Origin: an archaeon
GTDB lineage: Archaea; Thermoproteota; Nitrososphaeria; Nitrososphaerales; Gagatemarchaeaceae
Direction: 5' to 3'
Assembly: GCA_021827865.1 (NCBI GenBank)
Contig: JAKAUC010000009.1
Coordinates: forward strand, 558,001 to 622,000
Length of the DNA: 64,000 bases
The translations under genes were made by a program, and so were the position numbers. Shown piece by piece: positions 17,907 to 27,036 of this stretch; the stretch's first letter is position 1; every line of letters starts with the position of its first letter. Under the pieces are notes generated by a model, which was given only the letters and a program-made list of their open reading frames with translations, made no database searches and had not been told where the DNA came from.

Positions 17907-19577
17907 ATGTCGACGACCGCTATTCCAGCCGTCACACAATCCGGGCAGCCCGTCCTGATTCTTAAGGAGGGGTCGAGCCAGAGCCGAGGAAGAGAAGCGC
18001 AGCGGAACAACATATCCGCCGCGAAGCTGATTTCGGAGATCGTGAGGACGTCCATCGGCCCGCGGGGCATGGACAAGATGCTCGTGGACTCCTTGGGCGA
18101 CGTCACCATAACCAACGACGGCGCGACAATGCTGAAGGAGATAGACGTACAGCACCCGGCCGCCAAGATGCTCGTAGAGGTCTCAAAGACCACCGACAAC
18201 GAGGTAGGCGACGGGACCACTTCGGCGGTCGTGCTTGCCGGAGCCCTGCTCGAGAAGGCGGAGGAGCTCCTGGACAAGGACGTCCATCCGACCGTGATAG
18301 TCGACGGCTACTCGAAGGCGTCGAGGAAAGCCATGGAGGCGCTGGAGGCCGTGGCAGAGAAGGTCAGCCCTGACAACAAGGAATGGCTCACGAAGGTCGC
18401 ACGGACCAGCATGCAGACCAAGCTGGTCTCCAAGGAGGCGCAGGACCTAGCCGAGCTCGTGGTAGACGCTACCCTCGCGGTCGCTGAAAAGACGGAGAAG
18501 GGGTTCCGTGTCGACATCGACAATATCAAGGTCGAGAAGAAGCCGGGCGGCTCGCTCAAGGATACGAGGCTGATCAAAGGAATCGTCCTCGACAAGGAAG
18601 TCGTCCACTCCGGGATGCCGAAGTCGGCCGACAAGGCGAAGATAGCCCTGGTGAGCGCACCCTTCGAGATAGAGAAGACCGAATTCGATGCGAAGCTGAA
18701 CATCAACGACCCCACCATGATGAAGAAGTTCCTGGACGAGGAGACGAAGATGCTGAAGGGGATGGTGGACAAGATAGTCGCCGTCGGGGCGAACGTCGTG
18801 ATATGCCAGAAGGGCATCGATGACATCGCTCAGCACTACCTCGCCAAGGCAGGGATCATCGCCGTGAGGAGGGCGAAGGAGTCAGACATGACCAAGCTGG
18901 CGAAGGCCACAGGCGGAAGGGTAGTGAACAACTTCGAGGACCTCTCGGCGGCAGACTTGGGCTACGCGGGCCACGTCGAGGAGAGGAAGGTCGAGGAAGA
19001 CAAGTGGGTGTTCATCGAGGACGCGAAGAACCCGAAGGCTGTGACCATCCTGGTGAGGGGCGGCACCCAGCGCATAGTGGATGAGGGAGAGAGGTCCCTG
19101 CATGACGCGCTGATGGTGACCAAGGATGTCATCGAGAGGCCGGCCGTGGTCGCCGGCGGAGGCGCTGCCGAGGCGGAAGCCGCGTCCCAGGTCCTGAAGT
19201 GGGCTGACAAGTTGTCTGGAAGGGAGCAGCTTGCTGCCCAGAAGTTCGCCGAGGCGCTCGAGGCCATACCGCTCGCCCTCGCCCTGAATGCAGGGATGGA
19301 CCCCATCGACGCCCAGGTAGAGTTCAGGGCCAAGCATGCCACCGAGAACGGGAAGTGGTACGGCATCGAGGCGGCGGACGCGAAGATCAAGGACATGTAC
19401 CAGCGCCAAGTCTTCGAGCCCCTGGCTGTCAAAATCCAAATCATCAGGTCGGCCACTGAGGCGGCATCGATGATACTGAGGATTGACGACGTCATAGCCG
19501 CAGGTAAGTCGAAGGCCCCTGCCGGTCCCCCAGGTGGAGCGGGTGGGATGGGCGGCGAAGGCGGCGACTTCGACTAA
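17907..19577 (+). CDS. thsA: Thermosome subunit (group II chaperonin)
   Basis: A 556-residue group II chaperonin subunit that forms a double-ring ATP-driven folding chamber in the cytoplasm. Signatures: [22 protein letters not shown] near residue 45, the ATPase loop [17 protein letters not shown], and catalytic Asp in the C-terminal GMDPIDAQ region. The Gly/Met-rich tail ending GGEGGDFD is typical. The frame opens at 17883 but the ATG at 17907 gives the usual N-terminus and follows the promoter repeat. Only one subunit gene is seen here; other paralogues may lie elsewhere. Confidence 0.96.
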   Translation: MSTTAIPAVTQSGQPVLILKEGSSQSRGREAQRNNISAAKLISEIVRTSIGPRGMDKMLVDSLGDVTITNDGATMLKEIDVQHPAAKMLVEVSKTTDNEVGDGTTSAVVLAGALLEKAEELLDKDVHPTVIVDGYSKASRKAMEALEAVAEKVSPDNKEWLTKVARTSMQTKLVSKEAQDLAELVVDATLAVAEKTEKGFRVDIDNIKVEKKPGGSLKDTRLIKGIVLDKEVVHSGMPKSADKAKIALVSAPFEIEKTEFDAKLNINDPTMMKKFLDEETKMLKGMVDKIVAVGANVVICQKGIDDIAQHYLAKAGIIAVRRAKESDMTKLAKATGGRVVNNFEDLSAADLGYAGHVEERKVEEDKWVFIEDAKNPKAVTILVRGGTQRIVDEGERSLHDALMVTKDVIERPAVVAGGGAAEAEAASQVLKWADKLSGREQLAAQKFAEALEAIPLALALNAGMDPIDAQVEFRAKHATENGKWYGIEAADAKIKDMYQRQVFEPLAVKIQIIRSATEAASMILRIDDVIAAGKSKAPAGPPGGAGGMGGEGGDFD

Positions 19578-19625
19578 AGGAAGCTTCGTCAACCCTTAAT
19601 AGCCAACTGGGCTCTTCGCGTGACG

Positions 19626-20210
19626 ATGCAATCTGAGGGGCACCCCGCGACCGCGGAGAAGATCCTCCAGGTTGCCTCCCGGATGTTTGCGGAGAAGGGA
19701 TTCGCCAACGTCTCAGTGCGAGACATCTGCAAGGATTCCGTAACCACAGCCCCGGTCATCTACTACTACTTTGGGAGCAAGAAGGGGCTCTTCGATGCCG
19801 TCGCCCGCAGGCAGATCTCCATGGAGGACTTCATCGGGGAGCTGTCGCATACCTCGAAGGCTTCAGACCCCAGGAAGGGGCTCGAATCGTTCATCGCGAT
19901 GTATCTCACCACCTTCCCGGAGCACACTTTCGACATAGGCCTCTACATGCGAGACTCGGCGACGCTCGACAAGCAGAGCGCGGATAGGGTCTCAGAGGAC
20001 CTTGAGAAAATCAAGGAGATTGCGGCCACGCTGGTGGAGAGGTCCATATCCAAGGGGTACTTCCGCAAAACCGATGCGAAGCTGGCCGTCGACTGCCTCC
20101 TGGGGATGCTCAACCGGGTCATCTTCCAGCACATCCACTTCGCGAAGAGCCAGGACCGGGAGACCTACAGCCGTTTCGTGACTGACTTCTTCTTCCGCGC
20201 GATGAAGTGA
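19626..20210 (+). CDS. TetR-family transcriptional regulator
   Basis: A 194-residue one-component regulator. The TetR helix-turn-helix is clear (ILQVASRMFAEKGFANVSVRDICKDS ... VIYYYFGSKKGLFDAV, first 65 residues), followed by an all-helical ligand/dimer domain. The ATG at 19626 lies about 28 nt after CTTAATAG (about 19595-19602); a GTG at 19620 would add two residues. It follows the thermosome gene by 48 nt with its own promoter. TetR proteins are rather uncommon in archaea and often acquired from bacteria. The ligand and target are unknown. Confidence 0.88.
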   Translation: MQSEGHPATAEKILQVASRMFAEKGFANVSVRDICKDSVTTAPVIYYYFGSKKGLFDAVARRQISMEDFIGELSHTSKASDPRKGLESFIAMYLTTFPEHTFDIGLYMRDSATLDKQSADRVSEDLEKIKEIAATLVERSISKGYFRKTDAKLAVDCLLGMLNRVIFQHIHFAKSQDRETYSRFVTDFFFRAMK

Positions 20211-20211
20211 C

Positions 20212-20610
20212 CTAGAGGTCGACCACCACCCGCTCCGGGAGAATCTCTATGGAGGCCCGGGGCTCATTCCAGAACCTCGTCCTGGCAGCTTTCATCCCCG
20301 CCCGCTTGCCCGTGTATCTGATGGCAAGCTTCTCGATGTCTTTCATCCTATCACGCTCCCTGGCGATCCTCGCCTTGCCGAATAGGATCACATATGGATA
20401 GCCGTCGTCGACGAGGAAGCAGACCCTCCCGTCGCGCTCGATGTTGCGATACTTCACCCTGGTGGTGGTTGTGTTGATGACCACCCTGTCCCCTTCCCTC
20501 ATGTACCAGATGGGAGTGACGTGGGGCGAGCCGTCGTCCATGACCGTGGCCAGCTTGCCGATGTGCTTGCCGTCGAGGAACTTCCTGACCTTTGGGGGTA
20601 GAGCGACCAT
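20212..20610 (-). CDS. Pyridoxamine-phosphate-oxidase-fold flavoprotein
   Basis: A 132-residue PPOX-fold protein: KVRKFLDGKHIGKLATVMDDGSPHVTPIWYM is the typical N-terminal FMN/F420-binding strand pair, and a second core strand follows (YVILFGKARI). Such small proteins use FMN or F420 to reduce diverse substrates, or bind heme; the substrate is not predictable. I chose the ATG at 20610 rather than 20625 because the box GATATAG (about 20633-20639) then stands at leaderless distance. Its end abuts the TetR gene (2 nt gap, convergent). Confidence 0.8.
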   Translation of the reverse strand: MVALPPKVRKFLDGKHIGKLATVMDDGSPHVTPIWYMREGDRVVINTTTTRVKYRNIERDGRVCFLVDDGYPYVILFGKARIARERDRMKDIEKLAIRYTGKRAGMKAARTRFWNEPRASIEILPERVVVDL

Positions 20611-20637
20611 GGGCCCGCAGCCCACCCTAGGCTATAT

Positions 20638-22125
20638 CTAGTTCGCGACGTCGAGCGGCTTGAACTTCTCGACCGTCTCCCTGAGTTCGCTCCCGAGGCG
20701 CTTCTGCCATCCCTCGAAGCCTTGCGGGGTCGACGGGTAGGCAAGGTTGATCTCCACGAGCGCCGCGCTCTTCTTGACGGTGTATCTCAGCCCCCTGGCT
20801 AGTGACAGTTGACCGAGGACCCGGTACCACATGGCAGGGTTCATGAAGCGGGCCTGGTTGAACTCGGGGTGCTTCCTCTCCGTGATCGCGTTCACGTCCT
20901 CCTCTGAGAGGAAGTGCTTCATGCCGTAGTTGATCTGGTCGTCGGTGACGGTCTGGAGGTACCTCCTTAGGACCTCGAAGCTCGCCATGGGGTATCCGTG
21001 GGTGTTCATGTACTCCACGTTGTACTTCCAAAGCCCGGCTTCGCCGGTGTCTCCGGCTTCGAGGGCCTCGGCCACCACTTTGCCTAGGATGGTACCGCCG
21101 TAGATGGAAGGGCTGATGCCCCCGGCGTCGATGGGTCTCGGCATCCAGGCCGCGTCACCCACCACGGCGAAGCCGTTGGCCACCATGCAGTCGTTGTGGC
21201 GCCTAACCGGCACCTGCCAGTTGCCCTTCGTGTTGCCGGAGTTCGCGTCGTCCGAGGGCTGCGCGTAGTTCTTGATCACCGGGTTTTCGGCCAGGTACCT
21301 GTCGATGAGGGACTGGAGGTTGTCGTCGAGCCCGAAGCGCCTGTTCCTCCTGGCAAGCCCTGAGTGAGAGACCCCGAGGCCTATGTTCACTTTCTTCTTC
21401 CCCTTCGGGAACACCCAGGCGTAGCCCGCAGGGGCGATGAACTGGTCGAGGTGTATGATGCAATAGTCAGGAGAGAAGTACGACGGCTGGTCCGCCGCGG
21501 GCTCGAAGTCGAGGATGTACCTGCCGGTCCCCACGACGTCGTCCGGGTCGATTTCCTTCTCAATCTTCGAAGATATCGGCATGAACCGTCTTAAAGTGGA
21601 TGAGGCGCCGGTGGCGTCGATGACGACCTTGGCGGTCAGGCTGAACGCTGAGCCGTCCGACTTCCTCCCTGAGACTCCGGTGATCTTCCCGCCCTCTGCA
21701 AGCAGCCGTTCGGCCGTGGCCCCATACATGAACTCCGCCCCGGCCTTTTTGGCGTCGTTGACCTGCCTCCGGGGCGCCAGTTTCCTGTTGAAGAGGTACC
21801 CCTCCCCTTCGAACAGGACCTTGGTCTGCCTGTCGGGGGAGTAGACATAGACCCCTTTCACGGGGTGCTCGAGCTCGGGGGACTCGTAGCGGATCCCGAT
21901 GTGCTCCGCGAGATAGTCCAGAGAGCGCTTGCTTGTTGCGTCGCCGCAGGTCCACCCGTTGTGGGTCTTCTTTCCCGGTTCGTCCTCTTTGTTCCTGTCG
22001 ACGATGAGGATTCGTGCTTTGCCCTTCGAGTGGTAGCCGATCGAGGCGGCCGTGATCAGGCCGGACATCCCTCCGCCTGCGATGATCACGTCGTAGTCGT
22101 GGTTCCCTGGCAAAAGTAGTCGCAA
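20638..22125 (-). CDS. Geranylgeranyl-reductase family flavoprotein
   Basis: A 495-residue FAD-dependent reductase of the geranylgeranyl reductase family, probably saturating isoprenoid chains of archaeal membrane lipids. The FAD loop is DVIIAGGGMSGLITAASIG, the middle motif is VVIDATGASSTLRRF, and the C-terminal FAD site is VVGDAAWMPRPIDAGGI. The PxxYxWxFP-like motif is seen as APAGYAWVFPKG. The C-terminal 130 residues are longer than in minimal members. Start is TTG; either 22125 or 22113 is possible, the latter better spaced from the shared TATA at 22141-22148. It is divergent from a TrmB regulator, which may control it. Confidence 0.87.
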   Translation of the reverse strand: MRLLLPGNHDYDVIIAGGGMSGLITAASIGYHSKGKARILIVDRNKEDEPGKKTHNGWTCGDATSKRSLDYLAEHIGIRYESPELEHPVKGVYVYSPDRQTKVLFEGEGYLFNRKLAPRRQVNDAKKAGAEFMYGATAERLLAEGGKITGVSGRKSDGSAFSLTAKVVIDATGASSTLRRFMPISSKIEKEIDPDDVVGTGRYILDFEPAADQPSYFSPDYCIIHLDQFIAPAGYAWVFPKGKKKVNIGLGVSHSGLARRNRRFGLDDNLQSLIDRYLAENPVIKNYAQPSDDANSGNTKGNWQVPVRRHNDCMVANGFAVVGDAAWMPRPIDAGGISPSIYGGTILGKVVAEALEAGDTGEAGLWKYNVEYMNTHGYPMASFEVLRRYLQTVTDDQINYGMKHFLSEEDVNAITERKHPEFNQARFMNPAMWYRVLGQLSLARGLRYTVKKSAALVEINLAYPSTPQGFEGWQKRLGSELRETVEKFKPLDVAN

Positions 22126-22132
22126 ACGCTAC

Positions 22133-22148
22133 TAAAATACTATATAAG
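22133..22148. promoter_or_regulatory. Shared TATA region between GGR and TrmB genes
   Basis: An AT-only run (TAAAATACTATATAAG region) separates the two divergent start codons by only 32 nt. Both transcripts must initiate from this short segment, so the two polymerase complexes would compete, and a TrmB dimer bound here could regulate both. With TATA at 22141-22148 the TrmB mRNA may begin at a GTG (22170) inside the annotated frame. Confidence 0.5.
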
Positions 22149-22157
22149 AGCTTTGCC

Positions 22158-22868
22158 ATGCCTTTCTGCGTGCACAGGAGCGACGTGCTAGACGAACTCC
22201 AGAATCTTGGGCTCACGAGGTACGAGGCGAGGTGTTACGTCTCACTGGCGGCCCTGGGGCCGGCGGACCCGGCGAAGGTCGCGGACGACGCAGACATTCC
22301 GAAGCCGAGTGCGTACACGGCGCTGAGGGGTCTGGCTTCGAAGGGGTGGGCAGATCTGGTGGTGAAGAAACCGGCGACCTACCGGGCGAAGGAGCCGTCC
22401 GGCATCAAGTCGATGGTGGAGGCCAGGGTCGAGGAGACGTTCGACGCCCTGGACAGGCTGTACAGCCCGCAGCCCACCCTGGAGGCCGAGCTTGTCTACA
22501 CCATCCGTGGAGGCGAGAAAGTCCTTGCCAAGATCTACGAGTTGCTCAGGGGGGCCAAGGAGACCGTGATGCTGGTGGCGCCCGCCATGGGGCTGGAGGA
22601 TGCCAAGACCATGGAGCTCCTCTCAGAGGCGTTGGAGAGGGGGGTGAGCGTGAGGGCGATATGTGACGAGGGAGGGGTAGGGCTCCTGCCGCCCGGAGTG
22701 GACATCAGGACAGGGAACCAGGTGGCCTTCGACCTTCTTGTGGACGACAAGGTGGCGCTCATCGGCCTGCCAGACCACTCTGCCTGCGGGTGGATAGACA
22801 GCCCCGCCGTCGCGAGTCACTTCAAGCAGTTCATTGAGCTGCTCTGGAGCACGTCTTCCCCTCCATAG
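22158..22868 (+). CDS. TrmB-family transcriptional regulator
   Basis: A 236-residue TrmB-like protein: an N-terminal winged helix (LGLTRYEARCYVSLAALGPADPAKVA ... PKPSAYTALRGLASKGWADL) and a C-terminal phospholipase-D-like ligand domain (RGAKETVMLVAPAMGLED ... GWIDSPAVASHFKQFIELLW). TrmB proteins sense sugars or other metabolites and act as repressors or activators. The ATG at 22158 is close to the TATA box (22141-22148), so translation could start at GTG 22170 or 22185. Its placement suggests control of the divergent isoprenoid reductase; this is inference. Confidence 0.88.
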   Translation: MPFCVHRSDVLDELQNLGLTRYEARCYVSLAALGPADPAKVADDADIPKPSAYTALRGLASKGWADLVVKKPATYRAKEPSGIKSMVEARVEETFDALDRLYSPQPTLEAELVYTIRGGEKVLAKIYELLRGAKETVMLVAPAMGLEDAKTMELLSEALERGVSVRAICDEGGVGLLPPGVDIRTGNQVAFDLLVDDKVALIGLPDHSACGWIDSPAVASHFKQFIELLWSTSSPP

Positions 22869-22992
22869 CGGTCGCCCGGGGGATCAGACCGATGTCACGG
22901 CCGACAAGCTGGCACCGCGAGCCATGTACCGGGCGCGGGGGGCACAGGAATGGGGTTTCGAGACCGCCTGCGCCAGACGCCCTGAAGCCCGC

Positions 22993-23634
22993 TTACTCGC
23001 TAGTGAAGATAGACTGGCCGGTGTTCGGGACCTCGGGGAGGGAATCGGCCATGCGCTTTTCCGCCACCGCTGAGGCCTCCGCGAGGATCCTGTTGGCCTC
23101 CTCGCTGTTCTCCGCCTGGTAGAAGGTCGTCCCTGTGATCTGGCCGACGTCCACCATTATGGAGTTGAGCTGCGCCCCTATCTCGCCGAGGGTTCCCTGG
23201 GCGTCGGGCATCGCTTCACCGAGCGTGGCGCGCACGTTCTTGATCACTCCAATCGCCGGGGCGATGGTGGATGCGAAGTCTCCGATTTCAGTGACGGTCT
23301 GTAGCCTGGTGTTGATCTGCTCCAGGGCAATCCTCGACTGGGTGACGATCTTCTCCATCTTGCGGACTTCGGCGAGCTCGTTGGAGTAGGCCTTGCTGGA
23401 CTCCTGATCGTGCGCCTGGACGGCTGTGACCGTCTTCTTGAAGATGGAATTCTCCCGCTGCTTCAGCCTGCCCATCGCCTGGTCCAGCCGCGTGATCTCG
23501 TTGCCCAACTGCTGGGTCGCCTTCTGGATCTGTGGGCGCATCGCCTGGGGCCCCCGGACGGTCTCCCGGACCATCTTACCGAAGGGCTCCTTCTCTTCTG
23601 TCTTCCAACCTTTCTCGAACTTACTGCTGCTCAA
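22993..23634 (-). CDS. cdvB: ESCRT-III/CdvB-like protein
   Basis: A 213-residue coiled-coil protein of the ESCRT-III (Snf7) family. It has the basic N-terminal helix (MRPQIQKATQQLGNEITRLDQAM), a long second helix (AHDQESSKAYSNELAEVRKMEKIVTQ), and the acidic C-terminal region with GEIGAQLNSIMVDVG. CdvB polymers constrict the membrane in cell division or vesicle budding of TACK archaea, remodelled by the CdvC ATPase. No wing helix at the C-terminus is seen and neither cdvA nor cdvC is adjacent, so this is a stand-alone CdvB paralogue. The TTG start at 23634 follows a CCTCGG/CCGAGG inverted repeat (23641-23663). Confidence 0.88.
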   Translation of the reverse strand: MSSSKFEKGWKTEEKEPFGKMVRETVRGPQAMRPQIQKATQQLGNEITRLDQAMGRLKQRENSIFKKTVTAVQAHDQESSKAYSNELAEVRKMEKIVTQSRIALEQINTRLQTVTEIGDFASTIAPAIGVIKNVRATLGEAMPDAQGTLGEIGAQLNSIMVDVGQITGTTFYQAENSEEANRILAEASAVAEKRMADSLPEVPNTGQSIFTSE

Positions 23635-23727
23635 CGTAATCCTCGGAGGTTACTCTGCCGAGGTTGGACATGACTGACTGAGGCAATTACACTTGACACT
23701 ATGCTTAACGATTCACACTTCGGGGCG

Positions 23728-23738
23728 GGATGAAAAAA
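23728..23738 (-). terminator. U-tract terminator after mscL
   Basis: On the reverse strand a TCTTTTTTC run begins 13 nt beyond the stop codon of the channel gene. Archaeal RNA polymerase terminates on such U-tracts without a hairpin. It would separate mscL from cdvB. Confidence 0.45.
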
Positions 23739-23750
23739 GATGGGAGAGCT

Positions 23751-24140
23751 CTACTGAATCTTGTAATGGCTGGCGATCTTGACGATGAGGAAGATCACGA
23801 AGGCGACGATGATGAATGTGATGACTGCTATGAGGAAGCCGCCGATTAAGAAGTGCTGGTTCGCGAAGGTCACCGTGAGTGTGCTCAGGTTGCCTATGCT
23901 GCTCAGCGGGATGCCGATCGCTGGGAGTAACAGGTCAGACACCAGGGCCTGGACCAGGCCCCCCAGATAGACGCCTAGGATGAAGGCGACGGCGAGCCCG
24001 AGTACCTTGTAGTTGATGAGGAACGCCTTGAACTCCGCGGAGATGCCCTTGGGAGGAGGCGGGGCGGGCGGGGCTGGCTTTGGTGTGAGGAGCTCTCTTA
24101 TCTTCTGAAGCTCGGTGATGATCTCCTTGTCGGAGGACAT
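23751..24140 (-). CDS. mscL: Large-conductance mechanosensitive channel (MscL family)
   Basis: A 129-residue membrane protein. The first helix FKAFLINYKVLGLAVAFILG matches the MscL pore helix after the N-terminal amphipathic segment, then VQALVSDLLLPAIG and a second membrane helix (FLIGGFLIAVITFIIVAFVIFLIVK). A Pro-rich linker (PKPAPPAPPPPKG) precedes the channel, which is unusual; in bacteria the extra helix is at the C-terminus. MscL is a pressure-release valve for osmotic downshock. The ATG at 24140 lies 26-34 nt after ACTTAAGT (about 24166-24173). The longer open frame upstream is antisense of the DMT gene. Confidence 0.87.
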   Translation of the reverse strand: MSSDKEIITELQKIRELLTPKPAPPAPPPPKGISAEFKAFLINYKVLGLAVAFILGVYLGGLVQALVSDLLLPAIGIPLSSIGNLSTLTVTFANQHFLIGGFLIAVITFIIVAFVIFLIVKIASHYKIQ

Positions 24141-24278
24141 CGCAGGGCCAGGGCTGCCCGCCGAACTTAAGTGTTGATTCCCTAAGCGTCCACGACCGAA
24201 CTCCCGCCAAGGGCGGCCGCGGTCGGTGGCGCCCTCACGGTTAACTCCCGAACATCCCTGCCCTGGTACCGAGAACGG

Positions 24279-25211
24279 TTGGAACGGAGCGGCAGGGATT
24301 CGGAGACCAGGCGGGGCTACCTCTACGCGATATTGGGGTCCATCTGCGCCGGTTCGGTGTCGGCCCTGACAAAAATCTCGCTCGTGACGAACGGGCCCCT
24401 CGTGGTCACCGGCGTCACGTTCCTCCTTTCGGGGCTCATCCTGCTGCTGTATCAGCCCAGGAGGAGGCCCGAGCCCGGGAGCTACCGGTACCTCGTGTTC
24501 TTCGGCCTCGTGGGCGCGGGCCTCGCTCCTCTGATGTACACCCTGGGACTCGACCAGACCACCGTCGTGAACGCCTCCCTCCTCGCCAACGGAGAGGTGC
24601 TGTTCACGACAGTGATCGCCTTCGCTGTATTCGGGGAGAGGCTCCGCCGTGGACAGGCAGCCAGGGGGCTCTTCATCGTGGCTGGCCTGTTGGTAGTCTC
24701 CACCAACCTGGATCTCTCCCACATCGCGTTCTTCCAGGGGCTGACCGGGAATCTTCTGATCCTCGGCTCCGTGGCTGGGTGGGCCGTAGAGAACAACATA
24801 ATCGTCCTCGCCACGAAGAGGTTCGACACCACGCTCCTGAGCAAGTTCCGTAACCTCATCGGAGGCTGCGTCCTGACCGCCCTCTTCCTCGTCGGGCGGT
24901 TCCCCTTCGGATTCTCTGCATACTCTTCGGCCATCATGGTCCTCCTGGCGCTCGCTGTCTCGGGGGCGACGATTATGTTCATTGCCGCGGTCAAGCGGCT
25001 GGGAGCGATCAGGATGCTCCTCGTGTGGTCCACCTCCACTTTGTTCGGGGCGTTCTTCGGGCTCGCAGCCCTGGGGGAGCAGATTACCGTGGCTCAGGTC
25101 TTCGGCGGGGTGCTCATCTTGTTCGGGGTGTATCTGTTCAGTAGGGGGGATAGGGCCCCAGAAGCCGAGCCATTCGTGGCGCCCGCGGGGGGGCCCGCGA
25201 AGCGTCCCTAG
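24279..25211 (+). CDS. EamA/DMT-family transporter
   Basis: A 310-residue membrane protein with ten hydrophobic helices in two EamA repeats (first about residues 14-140, second 155-290). Repeat ends show the DMT signature: ANGEVLFTTVIAFAVFGERL and TSTLFGAFFGLAALGEQIT, each with the conserved Glu. DMT proteins export or import metabolites such as amino acids; the substrate is not predictable. The start is a TTG at 24279, about 32 nt from GGTTAAC (about 24239-24245). The C-terminal tail is Pro/Ala rich. Confidence 0.87.
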   Translation: MERSGRDSETRRGYLYAILGSICAGSVSALTKISLVTNGPLVVTGVTFLLSGLILLLYQPRRRPEPGSYRYLVFFGLVGAGLAPLMYTLGLDQTTVVNASLLANGEVLFTTVIAFAVFGERLRRGQAARGLFIVAGLLVVSTNLDLSHIAFFQGLTGNLLILGSVAGWAVENNIIVLATKRFDTTLLSKFRNLIGGCVLTALFLVGRFPFGFSAYSSAIMVLLALAVSGATIMFIAAVKRLGAIRMLLVWSTSTLFGAFFGLAALGEQITVAQVFGGVLILFGVYLFSRGDRAPEAEPFVAPAGGPAKRP

Positions 25212-25316
25212 AGAGCCCCGGGCGGTTGACCCGGTTGTGGACGGTCAGGTTGGACGATGGGTGCCCTTGTAACACCCTGAACCTGTCTGCGTCTCAAAAG
25301 CAGAGCTCAGAGTGAG

Positions 25317-26435
25317 CTAGCGGTCTGCCTCTACGGGCCAATAGTTCAGGCCCCAGTATATCACCGGGATGTCTGCCACGTGGACCCCTTTCAGAAGGTG
25401 CGGCAAGACCCTGAGGTTCTTCGCAGAGGGCACCCCGATCTTCAGCCTGTAGGGGCGCGGCGAGCCGTCGCTGATTATGTGGTACGACATCTCTCCCCTG
25501 GCGGCCTCTGTTCGAGCGTACACTTCCCCCGCCGGGACCCTGGGCTGGGGTCCGAGCTTGAGACGCACCGGCCCCTGTGGGAGCCCCTTGAGCGCCTGCC
25601 TGATTATCTTGACCGACTCGCGCATGTCAAGCAGCGCGACGTAGGCACGGGCCCAGGAGTCCCCCTGGGTAAGCACCGGCGTCTTGAACTCGAAGTCGGA
25701 GTAGGAGCTGTAGGGCTCGTCCTTCCTCACGTCGAAAGTGAGGCCGGAGGCCCGAGCGACGGTCCCGGTGGCGCCGAAGGCGACGGCGTCGTCCCCGGTC
25801 AGGACACCCACGCGGTCTGACCTCTGGTGGACCATAGGGTTTTCGAAGAATATTTTCTCGTACTCATCCATGCGTTTCTCGAACCAGTCGCAGGTGTTGA
25901 GCCCCTTCTCTATGGCGAACTCCGGGATATCGTTCCTCACCCCTCCTGGAATGATGTAGGCGAAGGTCACCCTCGCGCCTGCTATCCTTTCGGCGAGGTC
26001 GATCCAGAAGTCCCTGTCACCCATGCACCAGGTGATCATCGTGGTGTGGCCCAGGAAGAGCCCCTGGATGGCAACGAAGTACATGTGTGAGATGATGCGG
26101 TTGATCTCGGACATTATGACCCTGAGGTACTGGGCCCGAGGGGGGACCTTGCTGCTCATGAGCTCGTCGACCGCCAGCGAGTAGGCGAAGAGTATGTTCG
26201 AGCTGTCGAGTATCACCGGCCGCTCGAGGTGCGGGACGTTCTGGGTGTAGTTCCTGTACTCCGCCATCTTCTCCTCCCCCCGGTGAACGTACCCGGGGTC
26301 GGGCAAAGCCTTGACCACGTAGTCTCCATCCAGCCAGAGCCTGATGCGGAAATGACCGGCCCCAGGATGCTGCGGGCCGAGCGAAACGGCCATGATCCTG
26401 TCGGCGTCGGGCGAGTACTCCGCTTCGAGGGTCAT
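25317..26435 (-). CDS. nuoD: NADH dehydrogenase-like complex I subunit D
   Basis: A 372-residue 49-kDa-type subunit of the complex I peripheral arm, which helps form the quinone site facing cluster N2 of NuoB. Landmarks: SLGPQHPGAGHFRI, the strand DPGYVHRGEEKMAE, YLRVIMSEINRIISHM and the C-terminal NLRVLPHLLKGVHVADIP. The first His pair is present as QHPGAGH; the second His of the usual HP(x)THG pattern is shifted (GAGH). It is the last gene of the nuoABCD unit, 4 nt after nuoC. Subunits H, I, J, K, L, M, N are not in the window. Confidence 0.92.
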   Translation of the reverse strand: MTLEAEYSPDADRIMAVSLGPQHPGAGHFRIRLWLDGDYVVKALPDPGYVHRGEEKMAEYRNYTQNVPHLERPVILDSSNILFAYSLAVDELMSSKVPPRAQYLRVIMSEINRIISHMYFVAIQGLFLGHTTMITWCMGDRDFWIDLAERIAGARVTFAYIIPGGVRNDIPEFAIEKGLNTCDWFEKRMDEYEKIFFENPMVHQRSDRVGVLTGDDAVAFGATGTVARASGLTFDVRKDEPYSSYSDFEFKTPVLTQGDSWARAYVALLDMRESVKIIRQALKGLPQGPVRLKLGPQPRVPAGEVYARTEAARGEMSYHIISDGSPRPYRLKIGVPSAKNLRVLPHLLKGVHVADIPVIYWGLNYWPVEADR

Positions 26436-26439
26436 CGGC

Positions 26440-27036
26440 TCATCTCCCCGGCGATACGTAGTCCTTGCGGAGGGGAGGGAGGTCGTTCCAGTCTTCGGGG
26501 AGGAAGAGGTGGCTCTGGTCGGGGTGCCCCTGGAAGTTTATCCCGAACATCTCGTGCGTCTCCCTCTCCTGGTACTCCGCGCCCTTCCATACCCCGATCA
26601 GGGTCGGGACTACGGGGTTGTCCCGGGGGATCCTCTCGGAAACGGCAAGGACGAAGTCCTCCTGACCGTGGGTCGTGGATCCCACGAAGTAGATCACTTC
26701 CAGCTCATTCTTCGCGATCCAGTCGACTCCGCTGACCGCGCTGATGTGATTGAATCCGAGCGAGTCCCGGGCGAAGAGGGCCACGTCCTTGATCGTGTTC
26801 GGAGAGGCGGAGACCTTCAGGCGCCGTGGCTTCATCCACTCGACCTTCGCTGTGGGTTGACTCGACGTTATCCTTGTGGCGAGGGCCTTCGCCCTGTCCA
26901 GATCCGGACTCGGCGCGGGGGCGGAAGCCGCAGCGGGGGGAGACGGGGTCGCAGGCTTAGCCGGCTGCGTGGGGGCGGAGAGCGGAGGTGAAGCTGGCTT
27001 GGCAGGCTCGCTCTCTTTGCTCATTTTGTGCTTCAC
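26440..27036 (-). CDS. nuoC: NADH dehydrogenase-like complex I subunit C
   Basis: A 198-residue 30-kDa subunit. The diagnostic [20 protein letters not shown] motif is complete and is followed by [17 protein letters not shown], the family end. The first 50 residues are a Pro/Ala/Ser-rich linker not seen in most NuoC proteins and probably disordered. The start overlaps the nuoB stop by 4 nt, so translation is coupled. It binds NuoB and NuoD in the connecting module of complex I. A shorter start at Met5 is possible. Confidence 0.92.
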   Translation of the reverse strand: MKHKMSKESEPAKPASPPLSAPTQPAKPATPSPPAAASAPAPSPDLDRAKALATRITSSQPTAKVEWMKPRRLKVSASPNTIKDVALFARDSLGFNHISAVSGVDWIAKNELEVIYFVGSTTHGQEDFVLAVSERIPRDNPVVPTLIGVWKGAEYQERETHEMFGINFQGHPDQSHLFLPEDWNDLPPLRKDYVSPGR

